A DNA stretch of 38,283 nucleotides from SURF-13 sp041695325. GTDB lineage: Bacteria; Pseudomonadota; Gammaproteobacteria; SURF-13. How positions within the stretch are numbered: position 1 is the stretch's first letter; each line of letters begins with the position of its first letter. A program made the position numbers and the translations under genes. The stretch lies in NCBI GenBank assembly GCA_041695325.1, contig JBGFRC010000038.1:1-38283 (forward strand), read 5' to 3'. The notes under the pieces were generated by a model, which was given only the letters and a program-made list of their open reading frames with translations, was not told the origin of the DNA and did no database searches. This document shows positions 24,716-33,023 of this stretch, in pieces.

Positions 24716-26221
24716 ATGAACAGCAAAGAAATTTTATTGGTGGTGGACGCGGTGTCCAATGAAAAGGGCGTCGCCAAGGGCATCATCTTCGAGGCCATCG
24801 AGGCGGCGCTCGCCACCGCCACCAAGAAGCGCTATCTCACCGAGATAGACGTGCGCGTGGAGATAGACCGCAACACCGGCGATTACAAAACCTTCCGCCG
24901 CTGGCTGGTGGTACCTGACGAGACGGAGGAGTTTCTGCCCGATGCCCAGATGCGCCTGAGCGACGCGCGCAAGACGCATCCCGATAGTAATCTGGGCGAA
25001 TACCTCGAGGAGCCGCTGGAGTCGGTGAGCTTCGGACGCATCGCCGCGCAGACCGCGAAGCAGGTCATCATGCAGAAGGTGCGCGAGGCGGAGCGCGCGC
25101 AGATCGTCGAGGCGTATAAAAACCGCAAGGGTGAGCTGGTGTCAGGCGTGGTGAAGCGCACCGAGCGCGGCGGAATCATCCTTGACCTCGGCAATAACGT
25201 GGAGGCGTTCATCAGCCGGGACGACATGATTCCACGCGAGGCGGTGCGTCCCGGCGACCGGCTGCGCGGCTATTTGCGCGACGTGCGCGCCGAGCCGCGC
25301 GGCCCGCAGTTGTTCGTGAGCCGCACCGCGCCGGAGCTGTTGATCGAGTTGTTCAAGCTGGAGGTGCCGGAGATCGGCGCCGGGCTGATTGAGATCAAGG
25401 GCGCGGCGCGCGATCCGGGCTTGCGCGCCAAGATCGGCGTGAAGTCCAACGATGCGCGCATAGACCCGGTGGGCGCCTGCGTCGGCATGCGCGGTTCGCG
25501 CGTGCAGGCGGTGTCCAATGAACTGGCCGGCGAGCGTGTGGACATCATACTGTGGGACGAAAACCCGGCGCAGTACGTCATCAACGCCATGTCGCCCGCC
25601 GAGGTGATTTCCATCGTGGTGGACGAGGAGACGCACAGCATGGACGTGGCGGTGGCCGAGGACCAGTTGTCGCAGGCCATCGGGCGCGGCGGCCAGAACG
25701 TGCGCCTGGCGAGCCAGCTTACCGGCTGGGAGCTGAACGTGATGACCGAGGCCCAGGCCTCCGAGAAGGGCGAGACTGAGGCCGAGGCCTTGCGCAAGCT
25801 GTTCATGGAGCAACTGGACGTGGACGAAGACGTGGCCTCGATCCTGGTGCAGGAAGGCTTTTCCTCCATCGAGGAGGTGGCCTATGTTCCGGCGCAGGAG
25901 ATGCTCGCCATCGAAGAATTCGATGAACAGATCGTCGAGGAGCTGCGTAACCGCGCCAAAGACGTGCTGCTCACGCGCGCCATCGTCAAGGAAGAAGTGC
26001 TGAGCAAGGCCGCGCCCGCGCAAGACCTGCTGGAGATGGAGGGTATGGACCCGGAGCTGGCGGCGGCCTTGGCCGGCCGCGGCGTGGTTACCAGGGAGGA
26101 CCTGGCCGAGCAATCGGTGGACGATCTGCTGGACATCGAGGGTGTGGATGCCGAGCGTGCCGGAAAGTTAATCATGACCGCGCGCGCGCCCTGGTTCGCC
26201 CAGCAGCAGGAGATACATTAG
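24716..26221 (+). CDS. nusA: Transcription termination/antitermination factor NusA
   Basis: NusA binds RNA polymerase and nascent RNA and modulates pausing, termination and antitermination. The 501-aa product has the N-terminal polymerase-binding domain (1-about 130), an S1 domain (about 137-200, GVVKRTERGGIILDLG), two KH domains (with KVKS-like KIGVKSND, VGMRGSRV and AIGRGGQNVRLAS) and two C-terminal acidic repeats (about 365-490) like those in E. coli. AAGGCGG precedes ATG 24716. Confidence 0.97.
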   Translation: MNSKEILLVVDAVSNEKGVAKGIIFEAIEAALATATKKRYLTEIDVRVEIDRNTGDYKTFRRWLVVPDETEEFLPDAQMRLSDARKTHPDSNLGEYLEEPLESVSFGRIAAQTAKQVIMQKVREAERAQIVEAYKNRKGELVSGVVKRTERGGIILDLGNNVEAFISRDDMIPREAVRPGDRLRGYLRDVRAEPRGPQLFVSRTAPELLIELFKLEVPEIGAGLIEIKGAARDPGLRAKIGVKSNDARIDPVGACVGMRGSRVQAVSNELAGERVDIILWDENPAQYVINAMSPAEVISIVVDEETHSMDVAVAEDQLSQAIGRGGQNVRLASQLTGWELNVMTEAQASEKGETEAEALRKLFMEQLDVDEDVASILVQEGFSSIEEVAYVPAQEMLAIEEFDEQIVEELRNRAKDVLLTRAIVKEEVLSKAAPAQDLLEMEGMDPELAAALAGRGVVTREDLAEQSVDDLLDIEGVDAERAGKLIMTARAPWFAQQQEIH

Positions 26222-26228
26222 CAAACCC

Positions 26229-28628
26229 ATGTCTGAAGTGACCGTCAAGCAATTCGCCGACGTGGTCGGTGTGCCGGTGGAGCGTCTCCTGCTGCAGCTG
26301 GGAGAGGCCGGCATCGCCGTCAAAAGCGCCGATGAAATCATCAGCGATCAGGAAAAGCAGCGGCTGCTCGCCCATCTGCGCCAGCACCGGCGCACCGAAG
26401 CGGCGGAGCCTTCCAAGATTACGCTCAAGCGCAAGACCGTCAGCGCGCTCAAGCAGACCGGCGCGCAGGGCAAGGCCAAGACCGTAAGCGTCGAGGTGCG
26501 CAAGCGCCGCACCTACGTCAAGCGCAGCACCCTGCTGCCGGGAGAGGGTGCGCCGACGGCGGAAGAGGAAATCCTGCCCGCCGCGGAAGGTATCGCCCCG
26601 GAAGCCGCGCCCGCGCCTCCGGTTGCCGCCGAAGCCGCGGCGCCGGCGGTGGAGGCGCCCGCGCCGCCGCCCGCGCCCGCCGCGCAACCGGCGCCGCCGG
26701 AAAAGGCGGAAAAGAAGGAGAAGCGGCGCGAACGGGGAGAAAAAGGCACCCGCTATGGACGCGAGGAGCTGCACATCGCCGTGGATATTTCGCGGCGCAA
26801 GAAAAAATACAAGCCTTCCGCTCCCGTGGTGAGCAGCGCCGCCAAGCACGCCTTTGAAAGGCCCACCGCGCCCATCGTGCGCGAGGTGGCCATCCCGGAG
26901 ACCATCACCGTGGCCGAGCTCGCCAACCGCATGTCGGTGAAAGCGGGCGAGGTGATCAAGGTGATGATGCAGCTTGGCACCATGGTCACCATCAATCAGG
27001 TGCTGGATCAGGAAACCGCCGCCGTGGTGGTGGAGGAGATGGGGCACAAGCCCAAGATGCTCAAGGAGGATGCGCTCGAGGCCGAGCTCGCCCCCGTCGC
27101 AGGCGGCGGCGAACGTGCGCCGCGCGCGCCGGTGGTCACCATCATGGGCCACGTGGACCACGGCAAGACCTCGCTGCTGGACACCATACGCCGCACCAAG
27201 GTGGCGCACGGCGAGGCGGGCGGCATCACCCAGCACATCGGCGCCTATCACGTGCAAACGCGGAAGGGCATGATTACCTTTCTCGACACGCCGGGCCACG
27301 AGGCGTTTACCGCGATGCGCGCGCGCGGAGCCAGGGTCACCGACATCGTGGTGCTGGTCGTGGCCGCCGACGACGGCGTGATGCCGCAGACCATCGAGGC
27401 GATCACCCACGCCAAGGCCGCCGGCGTGCCCATCGTGGTGGCGGTAAACAAGATGGACAAGCCGGAGGCCGACCCGGAGCGGGTCAAGCAGGAACTGGCC
27501 AAGCACGAGGTGATACCGGAAGAGTGGGGCGGCGACAACATCTTCGTGCCGGTGTCGGCCAAGACCGGCATGGGCGTGGACCAGCTGCTCGATTCGATCC
27601 TGTTGCAGTCCGAGGTGATGGAGCTCAAGGCCGCCAAGGATGCGCCCGTCAGCGGCGTGGTGATCGAATCCTCGCTCGACAAGGGGCGCGGGCCGGTGGC
27701 CACGGTGCTGGTGCAAAACGGCACGCTCAAGCGCGGCGACATCGTGCTCACCGGCAGCGAATTCGGACGCGTGCGCGCCTTGCTTGATGAAAACGGCGTC
27801 AGCGTGGCCGAGGCCGGACCCTCCGTGCCGGTGGTAGTGCTCGGTTTGTCCGGCACGCCCAACGCGGGCGACGATATGCTGGTCGTGGCCGACGAGCGCA
27901 AGGCGCGCGAAGTCGCGCTGTTCCGCCAGGGAAAGTTCCGCGACGTGAAGCTGGCGCGTCAAACCGCGGCGGGCAAGGCGGAAGACGTATTCAGTCAACT
28001 GGAAGAAGGCAAGACGCGCACCCTCAACCTGATTGTCAAGGCGGACGTGCAGGGTTCGGCCGAAGCCCTGCGCGACGCCTTGCAGAAACTCTCCACCGAC
28101 GAGGTCAAGGTGCGTATCATCGCCTCCGGCGTGGGCGGCATCACCGAGTCGGATGTAAGTCTCGCCGCCGCCTCCAAGGCGATGATAATCGGCTTCAACA
28201 CGCGCGCCGACGCCGCGGCGCGGCGTCTGGTCACCGAACAGGCGGTGGACCTGCGCTATCACAGCATCATCTATAACGTGATTGACGACGTGAAAAACGC
28301 AATGACCGGTATGCTGGCGCCGGAGTTCCGCGAGCAGATCGTGGGCCTGGCCGAGGTGCGTGACGTATTCAAGTCGTCCAAGTTCGGCGCCATCGCCGGC
28401 TGTCAGGTGGTGGAGGGCGTGGTCAAGCGCCACAATCCGATCCGCGTGCTGCGCGACAACGTGGTGATCTACGAAGGCGATCTGGAATCGCTGCGCCGTT
28501 TCAAGGACGACGTGAACGAAGTGCGCGCCGGCACCGAGTGCGGCATCGGCGTGAAAAACTACAACGACGTGCGTCCTGGCGACCAGATCGAGGTCTATGA
28601 GCGGGTGCAGGTGGTGCGTAAACTTTAA
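26229..28628 (+). CDS. infB: Translation initiation factor IF-2
   Basis: IF-2 is the GTPase that positions initiator tRNA on the ribosome. The 799-aa product begins with an IF2_N domain (MSEVTVKQFADVVGV), followed by a Lys/Arg-rich and then Ala/Pro/Glu-rich linker (about 110-185), a second IF2_N module (ETITVAELANRMSVKAGEV), the G domain with G1 GHVDHGKT (307-314), DTPGHEAF and NKMDKP, and the C-terminal tRNA-binding domains. The linker is shorter than in E. coli (890 aa). It begins seven bases after nusA. The stop is followed at once by the purine-rich palindrome. Confidence 0.97.
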   Translation: MSEVTVKQFADVVGVPVERLLLQLGEAGIAVKSADEIISDQEKQRLLAHLRQHRRTEAAEPSKITLKRKTVSALKQTGAQGKAKTVSVEVRKRRTYVKRSTLLPGEGAPTAEEEILPAAEGIAPEAAPAPPVAAEAAAPAVEAPAPPPAPAAQPAPPEKAEKKEKRRERGEKGTRYGREELHIAVDISRRKKKYKPSAPVVSSAAKHAFERPTAPIVREVAIPETITVAELANRMSVKAGEVIKVMMQLGTMVTINQVLDQETAAVVVEEMGHKPKMLKEDALEAELAPVAGGGERAPRAPVVTIMGHVDHGKTSLLDTIRRTKVAHGEAGGITQHIGAYHVQTRKGMITFLDTPGHEAFTAMRARGARVTDIVVLVVAADDGVMPQTIEAITHAKAAGVPIVVAVNKMDKPEADPERVKQELAKHEVIPEEWGGDNIFVPVSAKTGMGVDQLLDSILLQSEVMELKAAKDAPVSGVVIESSLDKGRGPVATVLVQNGTLKRGDIVLTGSEFGRVRALLDENGVSVAEAGPSVPVVVLGLSGTPNAGDDMLVVADERKAREVALFRQGKFRDVKLARQTAAGKAEDVFSQLEEGKTRTLNLIVKADVQGSAEALRDALQKLSTDEVKVRIIASGVGGITESDVSLAAASKAMIIGFNTRADAAARRLVTEQAVDLRYHSIIYNVIDDVKNAMTGMLAPEFREQIVGLAEVRDVFKSSKFGAIAGCQVVEGVVKRHNPIRVLRDNVVIYEGDLESLRRFKDDVNEVRAGTECGIGVKNYNDVRPGDQIEVYERVQVVRKL

Positions 28629-28733
28629 ATACAGAGAAAAGAGGCAAGAGAAAAGAGAAAAGTTGAGGGGTCCCGTGGTCTGAAATTGGTTAGCGCCACG
28701 TCCCTCTTTTCTCTTGTCTCTTTTCTCTTGTAT
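28629..28733 (+). repeat. Purine-rich palindromic element between infB and rbfA
   Basis: The left arm (28629-28657, AGAGAAAAGAGGCAAGAG-type) is an imperfect inverted copy of the right arm (28704-28733), differing by one indel and one substitution. Inner arms (CGTGG 28674-28678 with CCACG 28696-28700, GAGGG with CCCTC) extend the hairpin. The 105-bp element fits exactly between the infB stop and rbfA. A half copy lies at 9397-9427. It resembles a small non-autonomous mobile element or a foldback repeat; no coding capacity. Confidence 0.8.
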
Positions 28734-28741
28734 CTGCCTTT

Positions 28742-29110
28742 ATGAAAGAATATTCCCGCACAGACCGCCTGGCCGGGGAAATCCAGCACGCGCTCGCCGC
28801 GCTGATCCGGCGCGAGATCAAGGACCCGCGCATCGGCATGGTGACGATAACAAGGGTGCAGCTTGCGCGCGACGTGTCGCACGCGCGCGTGTACGTGACG
28901 CTGCTCGACGGCGAGCATGACGCCGAGTTGAGCGTGAAGGCCCTGAACCGCGCCGCGCCGTTTCTGCGCCACGCCCTGGGCGAGCGGGTGCATCTGAAAT
29001 TTCTGCCGAGCCTGCACTTTGTCCACGACGCGCGATCCGTGCGTGAGCAGCGTCTGAACGAGCTTATCCGGCAGGCGGTGCGCTCCGACAAGGCCGCACA
29101 CAAGGATTAA
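28742..29110 (+). CDS. rbfA: Ribosome-binding factor A
   Basis: RbfA is a KH-fold protein needed for 30S maturation and cold adaptation. The 122-aa product has RTDRLAGEIQHALAALIRREIKDPRIG, VTITRVQLARDVSHARVYV and the C-terminal LPSLHFVHDARS. ATG 28742 lies nine bases after the palindrome, and no ribosome binding site is visible, so the palindrome may have replaced or separated the original one. It ends three bases before truB. Confidence 0.95.
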   Translation: MKEYSRTDRLAGEIQHALAALIRREIKDPRIGMVTITRVQLARDVSHARVYVTLLDGEHDAELSVKALNRAAPFLRHALGERVHLKFLPSLHFVHDARSVREQRLNELIRQAVRSDKAAHKD

Positions 29111-29113
29111 CCG

Positions 29114-30067
29114 ATGCCTGTCCTGAGCGGAATTGAAGGGACTGTTCCTGAACCGGCCTCTAAGCGCGTGCGCCGGGAGGTGCACGGCATTTTGCTGCTC
29201 GACAAGCCGTCCGGCATCAGTTCCAACGCCGCATTGCAAATGGTGAAGCGCCTGTACCGCGCGCGCAAGGCCGGACACACCGGCAGCCTTGATCCGCTGG
29301 CGAGCGGCGTGTTGCCCGTTTGTCTCGGCGAGGCCACCAAGCTCGCGCGTTTTCTGCTGGACAGCGATAAACGCTATCGGGTGATGTGCAAGCTCGGCGA
29401 GCGCACGCGCACCGGCGACGCCGAAGGCGAGGTGATCGAAACGCGGCCGGTCGGCGCCTATACGCCGCAACGCCTGGCCGAGGTCGAGGCGCGCTTTCAG
29501 GGCCGTCTCATGCAGACACCGCCCATGTACTCCGCGCTTAAATTTCACGGCCAGCCGCTGTACCGACTGGCGCGGCGCGGCATCGAGGTGGAGCGCGCGC
29601 CGCGCGAGGTGTTTATCCACGCGCTCACGCTCACCCTGCGCGCGCCTGATCGGCTGGAAATGGACGTGGCGTGCAGCAAGGGCGCTTACGTGCGCACGCT
29701 GGTCGAGGACATCGGCGAGATGCTCGGTTGCGGCGCGCACCTCATCGAGCTGCGCCGCACGCGCGTGGGCGAGTTTGACGTAAGCCAGGCGCATACCCTG
29801 GAGGCGCTGCAGAATTTGAGCTCGCAGGGCATGGAGCAATTGGATGCCGCGCTGCTGCCGGTGGATGCCGCACTCACCGGCTGGCCGGAGCTGCGTCTCA
29901 GCGAGGCCACGGCGTTTTACATCGGCCAGGGGCAGGCGGTGTTCGTGCCCCAAGCCCCGTCTTCCGGCTGGGTGAAACTGTTTGCGGCCCCGCAGCGCTT
30001 TCTTGGCGTGGGCGAGGTGCAGGATGACGGCCGCATCGCCCCGCGCCGGCTGGTCAATCTGGGCTGA
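29114..30067 (+). CDS. truB: tRNA pseudouridine-55 synthase TruB
   Basis: TruB makes pseudouridine 55 in tRNA T-loops. The 317-aa product has the catalytic Asp60 in GHTGSLDPLASGVL, the KRYRV strand, PPMYSALK and SKGAYVRTL, and a C-terminal PUA-like region ending in RRLV. AAGGA lies seven bases before ATG 29114. The first 14 residues (MPVLSGIEGTVPEP) are outside the family; their DNA resembles a widespread intergenic repeat. A GTG at 29168 would give a protein beginning like other TruBs. Confidence 0.95.
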   Translation: MPVLSGIEGTVPEPASKRVRREVHGILLLDKPSGISSNAALQMVKRLYRARKAGHTGSLDPLASGVLPVCLGEATKLARFLLDSDKRYRVMCKLGERTRTGDAEGEVIETRPVGAYTPQRLAEVEARFQGRLMQTPPMYSALKFHGQPLYRLARRGIEVERAPREVFIHALTLTLRAPDRLEMDVACSKGAYVRTLVEDIGEMLGCGAHLIELRRTRVGEFDVSQAHTLEALQNLSSQGMEQLDAALLPVDAALTGWPELRLSEATAFYIGQGQAVFVPQAPSSGWVKLFAAPQRFLGVGEVQDDGRIAPRRLVNLG

Positions 30068-30099
30068 GCGGCGCAGGCCGCTTCCTTCACTGCCGCGCC

Positions 30100-30128
30100 T
30101 TTTCATCGAGCGTGATTTAGGATAGAAT
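30100..30128 (+). promoter_or_regulatory. Candidate promoter for rpsO
   Basis: TAGAAT (30123-30128) is a good -10; TTTTCA (30100-30105), 17 bases upstream, is a weak -35. The truB-rpsO gap is 105 bases, and rpsO has its own promoter in E. coli. Confidence 0.4.
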
Positions 30129-30172
30129 GTAAATTTAATTTCAAGCGATTTTAGAGTCAGGAGTTCATCATC

Positions 30173-30442
30173 ATGGTCTTTACCAGCGAACAGAAGGCGC
30201 GCATCATTAAACAGCATCAGCGCGTCGAGCGCGACACCGGTTCTCCCGAGGTGCAGGTCGCGCTGCTCTCGGCGCGCATCGAGCAATTGTCCGGTCACTT
30301 CAAGACGCACGAGAAAGACACCCATTCGCGCCAAGGGCTGCTGCGCATGGTCAACAAGCGGCGCAAGCTGCTCGACTATCTCAAGAAGACCAACGCGGAA
30401 AAATACCGTGCGCTGATCGCCAAACTCGGTTTGCGCAAATAA
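30173..30442 (+). CDS. rpsO: 30S ribosomal protein S15
   Basis: S15 is a primary 16S rRNA-binding protein of the platform. The 89-aa length and blocks DTGSPEVQVALLSARI, HEKDTHSRQGLLRMV and RRKLLDYLK are invariant family features. ATG 30173 lies 12 bases after AGGAG (30157-30161 region). It is followed by pnp with a gap of only 46 bases, unlike the longer regulatory gap in E. coli. Confidence 0.98.
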   Translation: MVFTSEQKARIIKQHQRVERDTGSPEVQVALLSARIEQLSGHFKTHEKDTHSRQGLLRMVNKRRKLLDYLKKTNAEKYRALIAKLGLRK

Positions 30443-30488
30443 GCGCATTTCCCCTTTCCCACCTCTCCGCATTTTCAGGAACCCTACA

Positions 30489-32576
30489 GTGACCGTCAGT
30501 AAAAAGACTTTTCAATACGGCAAGCATGATGTGACGTTTGAGACCGGCGAGATCGCGCGCCAGGCGACCGCTGCTGTGATGGCGAGCATGGGCGACACCG
30601 TGGTGATGGTGACCGCGGTGGGCGCGCGGGAGACCGAGGAAGGGCGCGACTTTTTCCCGCTGACCGTCAACTACCAGGAACGCACCTATGCCGCGGGCAA
30701 AATCCCCGGCGGCTTTTTCAAGCGCGAGGGACGTCCCTCGGAGAAGGAAACCCTCACCTCGCGCCTCATAGACCGCCCCCTGCGTCCGCTCTTCCCCAAG
30801 GGATTCACCAACGAAGTGCAGATCATCGCCACCGTGATGTCGCTTGATCCGGAGATTGATCCGGATATCCCCGCCATGCTCGGCGCCTCCGCCGCCTTGG
30901 CCCTGTCCGGCTTGCCGTTCCAGGGTCCCATCGGCGCGGCGCGCGTCGGCTACCGCGACGGCAAGTACCTGCTTAACCCTACGGCGAGCGAACTGAAGGA
31001 TTCCGCGCTGGACCTGGTGGTGGCCGGTACGCAGAACGCGGTGCTGATGGTGGAGTCCGAAGCGAAGGAACTGCCCGAAGACGCGATGCTGGGCGCGGTG
31101 ATGTTCGGCCACGAGCACATGCAGCGTGCCATCCAGGTGATCCGCGATCTGGCGCGCGAGGCCGGCAAGCCGGCCTGGAACTGGAAACCCGCCGCCAAGG
31201 ACGAAGAATTGCAGCAGGCGGTGAAAAGCGCGGGCGAGGCGGCCATTACCGCCGCCTATCAGATCAAGGAAAAGCAGGCGCGTCAGAACCGTCTGGCCGA
31301 AATCCGCGCCGAGATAGCCGGCAAACTAGCTGAGCAGGAAGCGTTCAGTGAAGAGCAAATCAAGCACGCCATTGAGTACCTGGAAAGCCACGTGGTGCGC
31401 AGCCGTATCCTGCAGGGCGAGGCGCGCATAGACGGGCGCGACACGCGCAGCATCCGCCCCATCACGGTGCGCGCTGGCGTGCTGCCGCGCACGCACGGCT
31501 CGGCGCTGTTCACGCGCGGCGAGACCCAGGCGCTGGTGGTGACTACGCTCGGCACCGGACGTGACGCGCAGCTGATAGACGCCATCGAGGGCGAGCGCAA
31601 AGAGCCGTTCATGCTGCACTACAATTTCCCGCCTTCCTGCGTCGGCGAGACCGGCATGGTGGGCAGTCCCAAGCGGCGCGAGATCGGCCACGGCAATCTC
31701 GCCAAGCGCGGCGTGCGCGCCGTGGTGCCGACCCTGGAAGAGTTTCCTTATGTGATCCGCGTGGTGTCGGAAATCACCGAGTCCAACGGCTCCAGCTCCA
31801 TGGCCAGCGTGTGCGGCGCGAGCTTGTCGCTGATGGACGCGGGAGCGCCGCTCAAGGCGCCGGTGGCGGGCATCGCCATGGGCCTCATCAAGGAAGGCGA
31901 CCGCTTCGCGGTGCTGTCCGACATCCTGGGCGATGAAGATCACCTGGGCGACATGGATTTCAAGGTGGCGGGCAGTGCGCGCGGCGTTACCGCGTTGCAG
32001 ATGGACATCAAGATAGACGGCATCACGCGTGAAATCATGCACGCCGCCCTGGAACAGGCCAGGGAGGGACGGTTGCACATCCTCGGCGTCATGAACCAGG
32101 TGATCGACGCGCCGCGCGCGCAGATGTCGGAGTATGCGCCGCGCATCATCACCTTCAAGATTCATCCCGACAAGATACGCGACGTGATCGGCAAGGGCGG
32201 CACCACCATCCGCGCTATCACCGAAGAAACCGGCACCACCATAGACATCAGCGACGACGGCACGGTGAAGATCGCCTCAGTGGACAACGCCGCGGGGCAG
32301 GAAGCGCGCCGCCGCATCGAGCAGATCACCGCCGAGGTGGAAGTGGGCATGATCTACGAAGGACGCGTGGCCAAGCTCATGGACTTCGGCGCCTTCGTCA
32401 CCATCCTGCCCGGCCGTGACGGCCTGGTGCACATCTCGCAGATTTCCGATGAGCGCGTCGAGAACGTAAGCGACAAGCTCAAAGAGGGCGAGATCGTCAA
32501 GGTCAAGGTGCTGGAGGTGGACAAACAGGGCCGTATCCGCCTCAGCATGAAGGCCGTCGCCACGGAGGCGGCCTAG
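30489..32576 (+). CDS. pnp: Polyribonucleotide nucleotidyltransferase (PNPase)
   Basis: PNPase degrades RNA 3' to 5' by phosphorolysis and is part of the RNA degradosome. The 695-aa protein has two RNase PH domains (FFPLTVNYQER, GKIPGGFFKREGRPSE; later RTHGSALFTRGETQ), an alpha-helical linker, a KH domain (IRDVIGKGGTTI) and an S1 domain (YEGRVAKLMDFGAFV to DGLVHISQ). The start is GTG 30489, with CAGGAA about nine bases upstream. No terminator with a T tract follows; a GC-rich hairpin near 32586-32602 is all that is visible. Confidence 0.97.
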   Translation: MTVSKKTFQYGKHDVTFETGEIARQATAAVMASMGDTVVMVTAVGARETEEGRDFFPLTVNYQERTYAAGKIPGGFFKREGRPSEKETLTSRLIDRPLRPLFPKGFTNEVQIIATVMSLDPEIDPDIPAMLGASAALALSGLPFQGPIGAARVGYRDGKYLLNPTASELKDSALDLVVAGTQNAVLMVESEAKELPEDAMLGAVMFGHEHMQRAIQVIRDLAREAGKPAWNWKPAAKDEELQQAVKSAGEAAITAAYQIKEKQARQNRLAEIRAEIAGKLAEQEAFSEEQIKHAIEYLESHVVRSRILQGEARIDGRDTRSIRPITVRAGVLPRTHGSALFTRGETQALVVTTLGTGRDAQLIDAIEGERKEPFMLHYNFPPSCVGETGMVGSPKRREIGHGNLAKRGVRAVVPTLEEFPYVIRVVSEITESNGSSSMASVCGASLSLMDAGAPLKAPVAGIAMGLIKEGDRFAVLSDILGDEDHLGDMDFKVAGSARGVTALQMDIKIDGITREIMHAALEQAREGRLHILGVMNQVIDAPRAQMSEYAPRIITFKIHPDKIRDVIGKGGTTIRAITEETGTTIDISDDGTVKIASVDNAAGQEARRRIEQITAEVEVGMIYEGRVAKLMDFGAFVTILPGRDGLVHISQISDERVENVSDKLKEGEIVKVKVLEVDKQGRIRLSMKAVATEAA

Positions 32577-32611
32577 TCTCATCCCGCAGCGGCGGCGGGT
32601 TCGCATCTTGC

Positions 32612-32848
32612 TTAAAGCGTATTGTGCGTGCCGTCGCAGTACGGCTTTGACCGGGTGTGTTTGCAGCCGCACAGAAACACCCTGGTTTTTTCCTTCAGCG
32701 TAAATTCCACCGGGGTAAATTCACTACCCTGGTGCGAGCCATCACAAAATGGCTGACGTTTGGATTTGCCGCAGGTGCACCACCAATAACGTCCCGCCTC
32801 CAGTTCCAGGTCATAGGGAAATCGTTGCGCGATAACGGGGTCGGTCAT
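32612..32848 (-). CDS. Dual CDGSH iron-sulfur domain protein
   Basis: A 78-aa protein with two CDGSH motifs: CTCGKSKRQPFCDGSH and CGCKHTRSKPYCDGTH. Each supplies three Cys and one His to bind a [2Fe-2S] cluster, as in mitoNEET/CISD3-like proteins. Bacterial members are assumed to act in redox or cluster transfer; the specific role is unknown. AAGGAG lies six bases before ATG 32848; an ATG at 32851 is too close. It converges on pnp. The 175 bases upstream of it hold an ATACGG/CCGTAT hairpin (around 32906-32925) and no gene. Confidence 0.93.
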   Translation of the reverse strand: MTDPVIAQRFPYDLELEAGRYWWCTCGKSKRQPFCDGSHQGSEFTPVEFTLKEKTRVFLCGCKHTRSKPYCDGTHNTL

Positions 32849-33023
32849 CATTCTCTCCTTGGTCCGCTGTTTACGGACAAGTTCCGCTATTGTATGTTAA
32901 TCCTGATACGGGCGGGAGGGCCGTATGCGGCAAGGCGTCATACTCTACGCAGATGAAGGTGACGACAAGAACGGATACTTTCGGATAAAGAGCGCCGGGA
33001 TTCGCCGGAAAAGGCCGGGGACG

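Noticed and set aside
26172..28433. 753-aa open frame antisense to infB
   Set aside because: Same reason: low-complexity shadow of infB with no recognisable domain.
28625..30472. 615-aa open frame antisense to rbfA, truB and rpsO
   Set aside because: It crosses three well-supported genes and an inverted repeat; composition is shadow-like.
32906..32925. Terminator near ATACGG/CCGTAT
   Set aside because: The stem is six base pairs with no T tract on either strand.
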